64,000 nt of DNA, taken from positions 1 through 64,000 of the forward strand of contig DAOUTW010000003.1 of assembly GCA_030668485.1 (NCBI GenBank). The letters are read 5' to 3'. This document shows, in pieces, positions 16,651 to 25,741 of the stretch. The notes under the pieces are model-generated. The model was not told where the DNA came from. It did not search any database and saw only the letters and a program-made list of their open reading frames with translations. This DNA is from Candidatus Zixiibacteriota bacterium. GTDB taxonomy: Bacteria; Zixibacteria; MSB-5A5; GN15; JAAZOE01. The position numbers were made by a program, and so were the translations under genes. Numbering within the stretch: the first letter of the stretch is position 1; every line of letters starts with the position of its first letter.

Positions 16651-17332
16651 CTTCCTTCTGGCGGCAGCGTCGGCCTTTTGGCTGGGGATCCTGACCTCAA
16701 TCAGTCCCTGCCCGCTGGCGACAAATATCGCCGCTATTTCTTTTATCGGCCGAAGAGTCGGCAATCCGCGACGTGTCTTCCTGACCGGTTTACTTTATAC
16801 CGGTGGACGGACCCTGACCTATCTGGTTCTCGGGATAGTCCTTGTCGCCAGCCTACTTTCGATGTCCGAACTTTCCCTGATGCTCCAGAAATATATGAAC
16901 AAACTCCTCGGGCCGATCCTGATAATTGCCGGAATGTTTCTCCTCGAATTAATTAGCCTCAATTTTTCCGGACGAGGAGTCAGCGACCGCTTTCAAAAGC
17001 GGGCCGAGACCTTCGGTATGTGGGGCGCGGGACTCCTCGGGATAATATTCGCACTTTCTTTCTGCCCGTTATCGGCAGCCCTTTTCTTCGGCAGCCTTAT
17101 CCCGCTGTCGCTTCAGCATAATTCAAGCATTACCATGCCGCTCCTTTACGGCATCGGGACCGGATTGCCGGTTCTGGTTTTTGCGATAATCATCGCCTTT
17201 GGCGCTCAATCACTGGGCAAGGCATTCAATATCCTGACCATGATTGAAAAATGGGCTCGCCGGATTACCGGGACGATTTTTATCCTCGTTGGCATCTATT
17301 ATTGCCTGGTATATATTTTCCATCTGCTTTAG
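16643..17332 (+). CDS. arsG: CcdA/DsbD-like transporter, ArsG family
   Basis: A 229-residue inner-membrane protein with six predicted helices and the paired Cys-Pro motifs of the CcdA/DsbD core: SISPCPLATNIA in the first half and LSFCPLSAALFF in the second. In the arsEFG operon this family is the efflux permease for aromatic aminoarsenicals; related CcdA proteins move electrons across the membrane. Its start overlaps the end of arsF by 8 bp, so the two are coupled. A GC hairpin (AGGGCC, ATTC, GGCCCT; 17331-17346) without a clear U-tract follows and may mark the operon end. Confidence 0.82.
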   Translation: MDSFLLAAASAFWLGILTSISPCPLATNIAAISFIGRRVGNPRRVFLTGLLYTGGRTLTYLVLGIVLVASLLSMSELSLMLQKYMNKLLGPILIIAGMFLLELISLNFSGRGVSDRFQKRAETFGMWGAGLLGIIFALSFCPLSAALFFGSLIPLSLQHNSSITMPLLYGIGTGLPVLVFAIIIAFGAQSLGKAFNILTMIEKWARRITGTIFILVGIYYCLVYIFHLL

Positions 17333-17412
17333 GGCCATTCGGCCCTTGTCAACACGTACGATATTGTCTATCTTCTAATTCGAAGAGCATCATAATCGAA
17401 GAGGAGAAAACT

Positions 17413-17880
17413 ATGTCGCAAACCGGCCCACCACGGCTTTTGAAAAAAATCGCATTTCTTGAAGGGAAATGGGATGTCGTCATGTCGGTCAAACCTGATC
17501 CGAATGCCGATTGGATAGAAACGGAAGGAAATTCGGAATTCAGATGGATCCTCGGCCGCACCATTCTGGAGCAGCTATACGACGGCTCAATGATGGGACA
17601 GCCGTTTAAGGGTCGAGGTAATCTTGCTTTCAATCGCTATTCGGGCAAATGGCAGCATACCTGGGGCGATAATGTCGCCGCCATTTTAAGCATGTATGAG
17701 GGTGATTTTACCGAGGGAAAACTGGCTGTTACCGGGAAAGAAATAACCCCGGGATCAAGTTTCCTGGTTCGAATAACATGGTATAATATAACTGACGATA
17801 AATTTGACTGGGTGTTGGAAACGGCGCATGATGAAAGCGATTGGGTGCCGACGATGAAGGCGATTTATACGCGTACTTGA
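17413..17880 (+). CDS. DUF1579 family protein
   Basis: A cytosolic protein of 155 residues starting at ATG 17413 behind GAGGAGAAAACT. The pattern LAFLEGKWDV..., FRWILGRTILEQLYDGSMMG and FNRYSGKWQHTWGDN is that of DUF1579, a lipocalin-like beta-barrel of unknown function. No signal peptide is seen. It lies 80 bp after arsG with its own ribosome binding site, and nothing links it functionally to the ars genes. Confidence 0.75.
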   Translation: MSQTGPPRLLKKIAFLEGKWDVVMSVKPDPNADWIETEGNSEFRWILGRTILEQLYDGSMMGQPFKGRGNLAFNRYSGKWQHTWGDNVAAILSMYEGDFTEGKLAVTGKEITPGSSFLVRITWYNITDDKFDWVLETAHDESDWVPTMKAIYTRT

Positions 17881-17914
17881 GGTCAATAACCCGGCCTCGC
17901 TCAGATTAAAACAG

Positions 17915-17937
17915 ACCGGCAATAAGGCTGGTTTATT
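17915..17937 (+). terminator. Weak terminator after the DUF1579 gene
   Basis: ACCGGC (17915-17920) and GCTGGT (17927-17932) pair with one G-U and are followed by TTATT. The stem is short, so the call is tentative. Confidence 0.35.
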
Positions 17938-17979
17938 GCTGTCGGTGATTGGATCATCTACGATGTCCCAGGCTCTTTA

Positions 17980-18144
17980 TCAGGTCTGCGACTTGGTGCC
18001 TTTCTTCTCGCCGACGATCATCCGCACGCCGACGGCAACGATCAAGACCGGCCAGAGAAAACCCCAGAATGACCAGTCGATAATTCCCAATTCATTCAAT
18101 AGCAGCAGTGCTCCGAGTATAACCAGGACAATCCCAAAAAACAT
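17980..18144 (-). CDS. 54-residue LiaI/LiaF-like two-helix membrane protein
   Basis: A short gene on the minus strand with an excellent ribosome binding site (GGGAGGAATTT then ATG at 18144) and stop TGA at 17980-17982. The product begins MFFGIVLVILGALLLLNELG, continues IIDWSFWGFLWPVLIVAVG and ends in a basic tail VGEKKGTKSQT. Two hydrophobic helices joined by a W/F-rich turn match the LiaI-LiaF-like transmembrane region, common in small envelope-stress or phage-shock-related proteins. Role unknown. Confidence 0.75.
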   Translation of the reverse strand: MFFGIVLVILGALLLLNELGIIDWSFWGFLWPVLIVAVGVRMIVGEKKGTKSQT

Positions 18145-18323
18145 AAATTCCTCCCGAAAATTTTCCTATAATAAAGGTGATTGAAACCACCGGGACAATA
18201 TATTTTACTACGGTCACCGGGTCGATTTGATACGGAAATTTCTGGCGTAAACAGGTCAAAAGGTTATTTTATATCTGATGAGATCGGAATCAAACCTATT
18301 CCGAAATTGATATCGGGAATTAT

Positions 18324-20480
18324 ATGAAAGGTAACCAAAAACGAATATTCAGCCTTTCGGTCTTTGTCGTAGCAGCAATAGTCTACGGCCTGACCTGTTG
18401 CCGAACGGTTTTTGTCGGCGATAGCGGTGAGTTGACCCTGGTATTGACCACCGGCGGAATCGCTCACCCCCCCGGCTACCCGCTCTATACCATACTCGGT
18501 CACCTATGGCTTAAAATATTGTTTTTTCTCCGCCCGGCCTTTGCAGCTAACCTGTTTTCGGCCGTGTCGGCAGCTTCAACCGCGGTAATCCTGTTTCATC
18601 TTCTCGGCAGGTTAAACAAATCCTCGGCTTCTTCGATTATCCCTGCCGCGTGTGCGCTCATGTACGCCTTTACCTTTCCAGTCTGGTCGTCAGCTACCAA
18701 TGCCGAGGTTTATGCCCTCTCAGGATTACTTTATACGGCTGCTCTCTATACTGTTATCCGCTTCCATCAGGACGGGGGAGACCGCCTGTTAATTATCGCG
18801 GCTTTCATGTGCGGATTGACTCTTACCCATCATTTCTCAGCCGGAGTCATTATCGCCGGAATGATCATCGTGATTATTTATCGGAAAAAAGAATTGTCAT
18901 GGCAGAAGATTATACCGGCCCTGATAGTTTTTATTTTGCCGCTTTCGCTCTATTTATACATTCTGGTCCGTTTCGATCCCGGGCTTCCTGTAAATTGGAT
19001 GGAGGCAAGATCGGCATCGGCGTTATGGGGGATGTTCAGCGGCGAGATTTACCGCCAGTTTGTCGGCTGGCCGACCGTCGGTGATATGATTCTATTCATT
19101 CGCAAGACGGCAGTATTTTCTTTTGGCTGCTTCGGGCCGGGGTTGATACTTCTCGCCATACCGGGATTAATTCTGGCCTTCCGTAAGAAACTGAAACTGA
19201 CTCTGTTGCTGCTGATTCCGGCGGGGCTGAATCTTCTGATGGTTAGCACCTATCATATTCCCGATTGTGAAGGGTATTTGATCCCGGCCATTATCAGCGC
19301 TTTGACATTTATATATGTTTTCGCTCAATGGTTAATAGGAAAGTTCTCATCCAACAATACCGTCGCCATCGTCACCGCCTGCATCCTGGTTATCCTTCCG
19401 GTCTGGTCCAATTATGCGCACTGTGACCTGAGCCGGTTCGAACTGGCGGAACATTATGGCAAGGACCTGCTAAACTCAGCCGCCGATAATTCGATACTAT
19501 TTCTGAAATCCGATAATGGCTCTCATACCGCTATGTACCTGCGTTATGCTGAAGGCTATCGGGAAGACCTTACCGTCTATTCGACCAACTGCACTCTGAC
19601 CCGGCTGAGGCAAAGGTATGACCAAAACGATTTCCCGACTATAATGAGGACTCTTGAATCGGGCACGGAAAGGATCTTCTGGGGAACCGAATATATAATC
19701 AACCAGGGAATGAACCCATCAGCGAGTGAAAAATCGATGAGAGGGATGCTCTATGGTCGACTGGGCGACGATGATGATCTCGATATTGCACGACAAATAG
19801 CCGCTTTTACCCGAATAGAGCTTCCCGCAATTGACCTCAAAGACGATTTCAAAGCGCATCAGATTTACCTCGAATACCATTTGCAGCATATCGACCGTGC
19901 CTTGCCGGGAGGGATGACGAACGCTTTTACGAATTACTTGAACGATTTATTATCCTGGGGCGCAAATATCGATGACCCGATGACATGCCTGGCCGTAGCC
20001 CAGTTTTACCGGTCCCGGGGAGTGCTCGACCAGGCTTTGAAATGGATAAACCTGGCTGTCGAAGATGAACCCTATTCATATGAGCGCAAGGACCTCTATG
20101 TCAACCAAGCCACGGTTTATCGACAGGCCGGCGAATTGGGCCGGGCCGGGCAGGTACTCAACCAGGCTCTTGAAATAGACCCCGAATATCCACCGGCTCG
20201 TTACAACTCAATTCTGGTTCAAGCCGAAATGGCTTTGCAGGAGAAGGATTTACAGGCGGCCTTGGAAGCCTTCGGTGCCCTGGCTTCTATGGAACCGGAC
20301 AATCCTCTTCCATATTTTAATATGGCGGTTATTTATGAGAGATTACCCGGTGGGTCAACCTATGCCGAACGTAATTACCGCCTGTTCCTGGAAAAGGCGG
20401 GGGCGGAACATTCGCGAGCCATAGACAAGGCTCGCCAGAGAATTGAGGCGCTTAATTTACCTCCAGACGGGAATAATTAA
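18324..20480 (+). CDS. DUF2723 membrane protein (PMT-like GT-C fold) with C-terminal TPRs
   Basis: A 718-residue protein with about ten transmembrane segments in residues 8-350. The first periplasmic loop has the DUF2723 signature FVGDSGELTLVLTTGG followed by HPPGYPLY; the Asp-Glu pair is at the place of the acidic motif of protein O-mannosyltransferase-type GT-C enzymes. A soluble periplasmic region (360-530) leads to TPR-type helical repeats (about 560-700). It probably transfers a sugar from a polyprenyl-phosphate carrier to proteins. Its position next to pilin genes and glycosyltransferases supports glycosylation of surface proteins, but the acceptor is unproven. It overlaps the convergent gene at its stop by 4 bp. 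Confidence 0.8.
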   Translation: MKGNQKRIFSLSVFVVAAIVYGLTCCRTVFVGDSGELTLVLTTGGIAHPPGYPLYTILGHLWLKILFFLRPAFAANLFSAVSAASTAVILFHLLGRLNKSSASSIIPAACALMYAFTFPVWSSATNAEVYALSGLLYTAALYTVIRFHQDGGDRLLIIAAFMCGLTLTHHFSAGVIIAGMIIVIIYRKKELSWQKIIPALIVFILPLSLYLYILVRFDPGLPVNWMEARSASALWGMFSGEIYRQFVGWPTVGDMILFIRKTAVFSFGCFGPGLILLAIPGLILAFRKKLKLTLLLLIPAGLNLLMVSTYHIPDCEGYLIPAIISALTFIYVFAQWLIGKFSSNNTVAIVTACILVILPVWSNYAHCDLSRFELAEHYGKDLLNSAADNSILFLKSDNGSHTAMYLRYAEGYREDLTVYSTNCTLTRLRQRYDQNDFPTIMRTLESGTERIFWGTEYIINQGMNPSASEKSMRGMLYGRLGDDDDLDIARQIAAFTRIELPAIDLKDDFKAHQIYLEYHLQHIDRALPGGMTNAFTNYLNDLLSWGANIDDPMTCLAVAQFYRSRGVLDQALKWINLAVEDEPYSYERKDLYVNQATVYRQAGELGRAGQVLNQALEIDPEYPPARYNSILVQAEMALQEKDLQAALEAFGALASMEPDNPLPYFNMAVIYERLPGGSTYAERNYRLFLEKAGAEHSRAIDKARQRIEALNLPPDGNN

Positions 20481-20938
20481 AATTTAAATCTGCTCAGGGT
20501 TTCTCCAACCAGTTCCGCGACCTTTTCCATCAATATTCGATCATCGTCGCCAAAGGCCGCCTTTTGATCTGAATCAATATCGAGTTCTCCGATCATCTCG
20601 CCGTCAACCCGGATCGGAATCACAATTTCAGATCTGGTTGTTATGGAACAGGCCAGGAAACGCGGATCGGTATTTACATCGTCGACCACAATGGTTTTTC
20701 CCCGATTGAATGCCGCGCCACAGATTCCCTTGTCCAGTTCGATTACCGTATGGGGCGTCGTTTTTCCGACATAAGGTCCGATATGTAATTTGCCTTCTTT
20801 GGCAAAATAAAATCCGACCCAATTGTATTGAGGGTATTGGTGGTTTATGGCCCGGGCGGTTTCCATGAGGAATTCATCCCGTTTTGCAGCCTTCGAGGAC
20901 AGAGCCTCGATTTCTATTAGCAGCGGATGATCATTCAT
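20477..20938 (-). CDS. GAF-domain free methionine-(R)-sulfoxide reductase family protein
   Basis: A 153-residue single GAF domain. The start at ATG 20938 is chosen because AAAGGA lies about 7 bp upstream and it gives the usual family length; the frame stays open to 21019. Signature segments are YNWVGFYF, ELDKGICGAAF, DPRFLACSITTRSEIVIPI and GELDIDS. The two cysteines in GICGAA and FLACS match redox-active positions of fRMsr, which reduces free methionine-R-sulfoxide with thioredoxin. Cytosolic and monocistronic. The region 20939-21200 upstream shows no clear regulatory site. Confidence 0.85.
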   Translation of the reverse strand: MNDHPLLIEIEALSSKAAKRDEFLMETARAINHQYPQYNWVGFYFAKEGKLHIGPYVGKTTPHTVIELDKGICGAAFNRGKTIVVDDVNTDPRFLACSITTRSEIVIPIRVDGEMIGELDIDSDQKAAFGDDDRILMEKVAELVGETLSRFKF

Positions 20939-21200
20939 CTCCATGTCCTTTCGATTCTCTACCGGGAAAGTAAATAATGGGGTGGCAAAATCAAGGATAA
21001 ATTGTCGCAAATCGCTCAAACCGGATAATTTTCATTCATCCCCGGCCTATAATTCGATCAAGATGATAATCAGAACACTATCGACAGTATATGGCCGAGT
21101 GCCTAACTGTTGAAATATCTTGCAAAATGCAGTAGTCGGCTTCAGCAACGGCCCAGATTGCCGAATTTCAAAATGAATAAGTACATATCGAGCTTACTGA

Positions 21201-22583
21201 ATGAAGCGAGTAAAAATGCCTGGACGAATTTTTGTAGTTGACGACGAAGAGTCGATGTGCAGTTTCATGGAAATCATGCTCCAGAAGGAGGGGTATGATG
21301 TCGAAACCAGCACTCACGCCCCTTCGGCTGTCGATAAAATTTGCAGCGGTTCCTACAATCTTGTCATTGCCGATATGATGATGCCGGAGATGTCCGGTAT
21401 GGAATTGCTGACTGAGATAAAAAAACGGAAAAGCGATCAGGATGTTATCGTCATGACGGCTTTCGCTTCGATGGAATCTGCCATCAAAGCGATGAAGCTC
21501 GGCGCCAGCGATTATATTGCCAAGCCGTTCAAAATCGACGAGATCAAGATTACTATCGAAAAGGCGATTTCTCATCAGAAGGTTGTTGACGAAAACAAAA
21601 ACCTAAAAAAGCAACTGGCCGAATCTCATGGTCTCGATGCCTATATCGGCGCTTCCGAACCGGTTGCCAAACTCAAAGAACTGGTCAAACAGGTTGCCCG
21701 GGTTGATTCAACGGTTCTGATTCTTGGAGAGTCGGGCACGGGAAAAGATCTGCTGGCCCGGGCCATGCATGCCCTTTCCGGCCGCAGCAATGGACCCTTT
21801 GTCGGTATAAATTGTGCCGCCATTCCTGAGACCCTCCTGGAATCGGAACTGTTCGGTCATGGCAAAGGTGCCTTCACCGGGGCTATCAACCACAAGGAAG
21901 GGCTTCTCAAGGTTGCTGACAACGGAACCTTCTTCCTTGATGAGATAGGTAATACCTCCTTGGGGATGCAGATTAAACTTCTTCGCGTGCTGGAAGAGAA
22001 AAAGATTATCCCGATCGGCGAAACCAAGCCGATTCCAATCGATATCCGCTTGATATGTGCTACCAATGCCGATTTGGAAGAAGAGGTCAAAGCCGGGAGA
22101 TTTCGTCCTGACCTGTTTTATCGTCTACATGTTATCCCGATCAACATACCGCCGCTGAGGGAACGAGTCGAAGATATACCACTGCTGATCGACCACTTCA
22201 CCGACAAATTCTGCAACCGGCATAATCTGGGAAGCAAGGAAATTCAGCCGGAAGTTTATAATGTGCTGTCGGCTTATAGTTGGCCGGGGAATGTTCGCGA
22301 ATTGGAAAACACGATGGAGCGCGCATTGCTTCTGACGAAGGGTGATATTCTGACTCCCAAGTCTTTCCCCGAAAGCATCATTACCGGCAAGCAAAAAAGT
22401 CTGGTGGCTCAATCCGATCCTCAGACACCGACCCTGGAATCGATTGAGAAAGCATATATTCACTGGGTTTTGGAACAGAACGACGGGAATAAATCCAAAG
22501 CGGCGCGCATCCTGGGAATCGACACCTCGACTCTGTATAGAAAACTGTGTAAATATGAAATTAACAGTCCCAAAAACAAATAG
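21201..22583 (+). CDS. Sigma-54-dependent response regulator, NtrC/PilR type
   Basis: A 460-residue activator with three domains. The receiver (residues 8-125) has phospho-acceptor Asp in VIADMMMPEMSG. The AAA+ sigma-54 domain (about 150-390) has Walker A GESGTGKD, the sigma-54 contact loop GAFTGA and Walker B FFLDEIGN. A Fis-type HTH ends the protein (KSKAARILGIDTSTLYRKL). It sits 44 bp before two pilin genes, one of which has a perfect -24/-12 promoter, so it is probably the pilin activator; the cognate kinase is not in the window. ATG 21216 (MPGRIFVVDDE) is an alternative start. Confidence 0.9.
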   Translation: MKRVKMPGRIFVVDDEESMCSFMEIMLQKEGYDVETSTHAPSAVDKICSGSYNLVIADMMMPEMSGMELLTEIKKRKSDQDVIVMTAFASMESAIKAMKLGASDYIAKPFKIDEIKITIEKAISHQKVVDENKNLKKQLAESHGLDAYIGASEPVAKLKELVKQVARVDSTVLILGESGTGKDLLARAMHALSGRSNGPFVGINCAAIPETLLESELFGHGKGAFTGAINHKEGLLKVADNGTFFLDEIGNTSLGMQIKLLRVLEEKKIIPIGETKPIPIDIRLICATNADLEEEVKAGRFRPDLFYRLHVIPINIPPLRERVEDIPLLIDHFTDKFCNRHNLGSKEIQPEVYNVLSAYSWPGNVRELENTMERALLLTKGDILTPKSFPESIITGKQKSLVAQSDPQTPTLESIEKAYIHWVLEQNDGNKSKAARILGIDTSTLYRKLCKYEINSPKNK

Positions 22584-22626
22584 TTCGGGACGAACAAAGG
22601 ATAGAAAGCGGAACGATACGGAGGTG

Positions 22627-23055
22627 ATGTCAGTGTTAAGAAAGAGACAGGAGAGAGGGTTTACGCTAATTGAGTTGATGATTGTGGTGGTCATTATTGG
22701 TCTTCTCGCGGCACTTGCCATTCCCAGATTTATGGCGGTTTCCACCAAGAACAAACAAGCCGAGGCCAAGCTGATACTCAAACAGATATATGTAAGCCAG
22801 AGAGCCTACCGGCAGGCCGGCAACAGCTATTTCCTCCCGGCCGCGGCGGCTTCTTCGAGCAATCCTTCCGGGTTTGCAGACATCACTGTTGAAATTATGT
22901 CGACCGCCAACTATACATATACGATAACAGGTACAATCAATACCTTTATTGCCAGAGCGACGGCAAGTGCACTGGACGATGACGTCGCAGTCGACATCTG
23001 GGAAATCGATCACCTCGGTAACCTGGTATGTTTGTCGGACGATGCCCAGTTATAA
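22627..23055 (+). CDS. Type IV pilin / pseudopilin (first copy)
   Basis: A 142-residue prepilin starting at ATG 22627 behind GGAGGTG. The leader MSVLRKRQERG is followed by the class III cleavage and methylation site G|FTLIELMIVVVIIG, with Glu5 retained and a long hydrophobic N-terminal helix. The C-terminal globular part ends in a segment (LDDDVAVDIWEIDHLGNLVC) nearly shared with the next pilin, so the two are recent paralogues. It probably shares transcription with the upstream regulator. It lacks the usual C-terminal disulfide pair of Pseudomonas-type pilins, having a single Cys near the end. Confidence 0.9.
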   Translation: MSVLRKRQERGFTLIELMIVVVIIGLLAALAIPRFMAVSTKNKQAEAKLILKQIYVSQRAYRQAGNSYFLPAAAASSSNPSGFADITVEIMSTANYTYTITGTINTFIARATASALDDDVAVDIWEIDHLGNLVCLSDDAQL

Positions 23056-23220
23056 CCGATGCAAAATGCAACAGTAACGGCAGTATACAAATTGAAAATT
23101 ATGGAGCCGATACGATATTGGAAATAACCCATACTTATAACGCGCAATGGCATCGTTAGATGTCGTTGCGGAGCAGGGAGTTGTAAAATCTTCGCTATTT
23201 CTATCAGATGATGATAGAGA

Positions 23221-23236
23221 TGGCACGGGGCTTGCA
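23221..23236 (+). promoter_or_regulatory. Sigma-54 (-24/-12) promoter of the second pilin gene
   Basis: TGGCACGGGGCTTGCA matches TGGCACG-N4-TTGCA exactly: GG at 23222-23223 and GC at 23234-23235, separated by the canonical 10 bp. It lies 54 bp before the pilin start. A PilR-type activator is encoded just upstream. Confidence 0.9.
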
Positions 23237-23289
23237 AAGATAATCGGCAAAGAGCATATAAACCAAAACCAAACTTTCAGGAGGTTTCA

Positions 23290-23721
23290 ATGTTTTCAAA
23301 GTTCCATAATCGCCAGAGAGGTTTCACACTTATCGAGCTCATGATCGTGGTTGTTATCATCGGTATTCTGGCCGCCCTGGCCATTCCGCGTTTTATGAGA
23401 GCCACAACCAAGTCCAAGCAGTCTGAAGCTAAACAGATTCTGAAGCAGATCTACACTATGGAGCGCACCTATCGTCAGGCCAACTCGGACTATTGGGGTG
23501 CCGGTGTTAGCGCTTCAGCCGCGGCTCCGAATGGTTTTGCAGCCATTGGTGTTGAGGTAATGCCGACGTCAATCTACACCTATACCATTACCGTGGCCGA
23601 TGCTACCGCGCTGACGGCTACCGCTACCAGTAGCATCCTCGATGATGATGTTGCGATTGATGTATGGCAGATTGACCAGACCGGAGATCTGCAATGCACC
23701 AGCGATGACGTTGTTCTCTAG
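23290..23721 (+). CDS. Type IV pilin, probable major subunit
   Basis: A 143-residue prepilin (ATG 23290, AGGAGG upstream). The leader MFSKFHNRQRG ends at the prepilin peptidase site G|FTLIELMIVVVIIG. A variable middle (WGAGVSASAAAPNGF) precedes the conserved end LDDDVAIDVWQIDQTGDLQC. It has its own sigma-54 promoter and a strong terminator, so it can be made in large amounts independently of the first copy. This is why I regard it as the major pilin. The pilus assembly genes are not in the window. Confidence 0.92.
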   Translation: MFSKFHNRQRGFTLIELMIVVVIIGILAALAIPRFMRATTKSKQSEAKQILKQIYTMERTYRQANSDYWGAGVSASAAAPNGFAAIGVEVMPTSIYTYTITVADATALTATATSSILDDDVAIDVWQIDQTGDLQCTSDDVVL

Positions 23722-23744
23722 CATAAGTGGATAACGACACAAAT

Positions 23745-23776
23745 ATGGGCGGGAGTTTCTCCCGCCTATTTTTTTG
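23745..23776 (+). terminator. Strong intrinsic terminator after the second pilin
   Basis: GGCGGGAG (23748-23755), loop TTT and CTCCCGCC (23759-23766) are followed by TATTTTTTT. A perfect 8-bp GC stem. Confidence 0.9.
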
Positions 23777-23836
23777 GATGTTTTGTCGGTCATATTAGGT
23801 GTTCATAAATCGGCCAATCTGCCGAAAACATATTGT

Positions 23837-25741
23837 ATGAAACAAGTTGCAGCTCCGTCAGGCGTTTTTGGCCTGCTTCTGGCGGTTTATCTCTGGACCA
23901 TGGCGCCGGGTAATTTCTGGATCGATTCGGCCGCCTTTACCGCCTGCAATGCAATCCTGGGCTTGCCTCATTCGCCAAGTTTTCCATTGTATACCGTTTT
24001 GGGTAGATCGGTTTATTCCCTGTTGCCGACCGACCCCGCCACAGCAAGCAATCTATATTCGGCTTTCGCCGCCGCCTTAGGCGGGATGGTATTATACCTG
24101 ATTCTCAACATGCTTCTAATACCGCTTAAAACATCTTCAGGTATCCGATCACTGGCAGCGGCAGGAGGCGCCCTGTTTGCCTTTTTGGCCATTCCGGTCT
24201 GGCAATCGGCAGTACGCGCCGAGGTGTATTCTCTGCAAATTCTTCTGTCACTCACGGTGCTCTTTCTTTTCTTGAAATCGTCTCATACCGGCCATCCACC
24301 CGATAAAATTAGATATGCCCTGGCGACGGTATTCATTCAGGGATTGTCGATGACCAATCATTCGCTGCTGGCTTTGATAACTCTGCCATTGATCATTGCC
24401 TTGCCATTTTTCATAGGCTGGCAAGCTTTGAGATCATGCCTGTTGAAACTTATGGCAACCGCAGTCATTCTATTCTGCATCGGGATAAGCTTCTATCTCT
24501 ATTTGCCGATCCGTAGCAACCATGATCCGGCAATCAATTCGGGTCAGCCCAAAACAGTAGCGGCAGCCCTTCAATCTATAAGCCGCACCGGTGAGGATTA
24601 TCTACCGGCCGGACCTGCGGCCAAAACGGATTACTTCAATCGAACCGGAAAACTGGCGAGATTCATCTTCGATCAGACCGGCGGATTGATTCTACTTGGA
24701 CTGATAGCCGGTTTTTTCATTGCGATAAGACAAAGACAAAAAGCTTTATTGATGTTTACCTCGCTCATACCGATCGGTTTCGCGATAACCATTTGGGCGG
24801 CCGATTTCCGGATGCTCAACTTCGATATTGTCGCTTACAGCGCCTTACCCCTGATTTTGGCCATTATGCTCGCCTTCTATGGTCTGAGCTATCTGGCTGT
24901 CAGAGCATCGGAACGGGGTCGGTTGGGGAGGCTGGTGCCGGCTATCTTCGTCCTGATGGTTTTCTTCCAGTTCTCCGGCAATTTGTATTCGTCCGATCTG
25001 TCAGGAGTCGGCGGACCGGACCGGACCGCCGAAATAATCCTCGAAGAAGCTCCCTCCAAAGCCATTTTACTGCTCAATGAAGACAATGTCGTTCTACCGC
25101 TGTGGTATCATTGCCTGGCGTTAAATAAACGGCTTGATATAGCTGTTATTTCAGCCGGAGCTTTATATCGCCCCACCTATCGCAATGAACTCCGAGTGCT
25201 TTATCCGAATCTGAAATATCCAAAAGAATTCGAGTCTTATAAGATAGAAAACTTGGGTCGCAATATCGTTTCCTTCTGTGAGATGAATAAAGACCAACGG
25301 CCAATTATGGTTCAATTCGGTGTTCCGGGCATTGTGGCTTCAGATCTGATTCCACAGGGTTTTCTTTTCCGCTATGACCCTGACCGCACGACCGACGAAA
25401 CATTGATAAAATACCCGTCGCCGCCCTTACTCGATTATATCGCCGACGGAGCGACAGATTTGCTGACAATAGATTTTGTGGCGAGAACGGCGTTCAATTA
25501 TGGCGTCTATTTCAACAAGATCGGCCAGGCCGAATCTGCCTATAGATTTTTTGAGTACGCCATCTCAGCCGATGGCGATAATCCCGAATATCTCCTACAA
25601 CTCGGGATTGCTTTCCTTAACAGCGGAAGGTTGGACGAGGCGATCCTACTCTTCGAAGAAGCGGCGAGTACCGGAGACGGCTGCCCCGAGGCAGACGTTT
25701 TGATAAAACAGATAAAAAACAGGAAATACGGCCAATTATGA
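23837..25741 (+). CDS. DUF2723 membrane protein, second paralogue
   Basis: A 634-residue multi-pass protein, taken from ATG 23837 because the open frame before it overlaps the pilin terminator; no strong ribosome binding site is visible. It resembles the 18324-20480 protein, but the signature loop reads WIDSAAFTACNAILG followed by HSPSFPLY. The acidic residue of the DSGE motif is therefore replaced by Ala, and HPPG by HSPS. About ten helices (to residue 380) precede a soluble region and a short TPR-like end. Its stop overlaps the next start (ATGA). Either activity is altered or it has a partner role. Confidence 0.75.
   Translation: MKQVAAPSGVFGLLLAVYLWTMAPGNFWIDSAAFTACNAILGLPHSPSFPLYTVLGRSVYSLLPTDPATASNLYSAFAAALGGMVLYLILNMLLIPLKTSSGIRSLAAAGGALFAFLAIPVWQSAVRAEVYSLQILLSLTVLFLFLKSSHTGHPPDKIRYALATVFIQGLSMTNHSLLALITLPLIIALPFFIGWQALRSCLLKLMATAVILFCIGISFYLYLPIRSNHDPAINSGQPKTVAAALQSISRTGEDYLPAGPAAKTDYFNRTGKLARFIFDQTGGLILLGLIAGFFIAIRQRQKALLMFTSLIPIGFAITIWAADFRMLNFDIVAYSALPLILAIMLAFYGLSYLAVRASERGRLGRLVPAIFVLMVFFQFSGNLYSSDLSGVGGPDRTAEIILEEAPSKAILLLNEDNVVLPLWYHCLALNKRLDIAVISAGALYRPTYRNELRVLYPNLKYPKEFESYKIENLGRNIVSFCEMNKDQRPIMVQFGVPGIVASDLIPQGFLFRYDPDRTTDETLIKYPSPPLLDYIADGATDLLTIDFVARTAFNYGVYFNKIGQAESAYRFFEYAISADGDNPEYLLQLGIAFLNSGRLDEAILLFEEAASTGDGCPEADVLIKQIKNRKYGQL

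Noticed and set aside
22125-22781. 218-codon minus-strand frame over the end of the sigma-54 activator and the pilin start
   Set aside because: Antisense to two certain genes and without a ribosome binding site.
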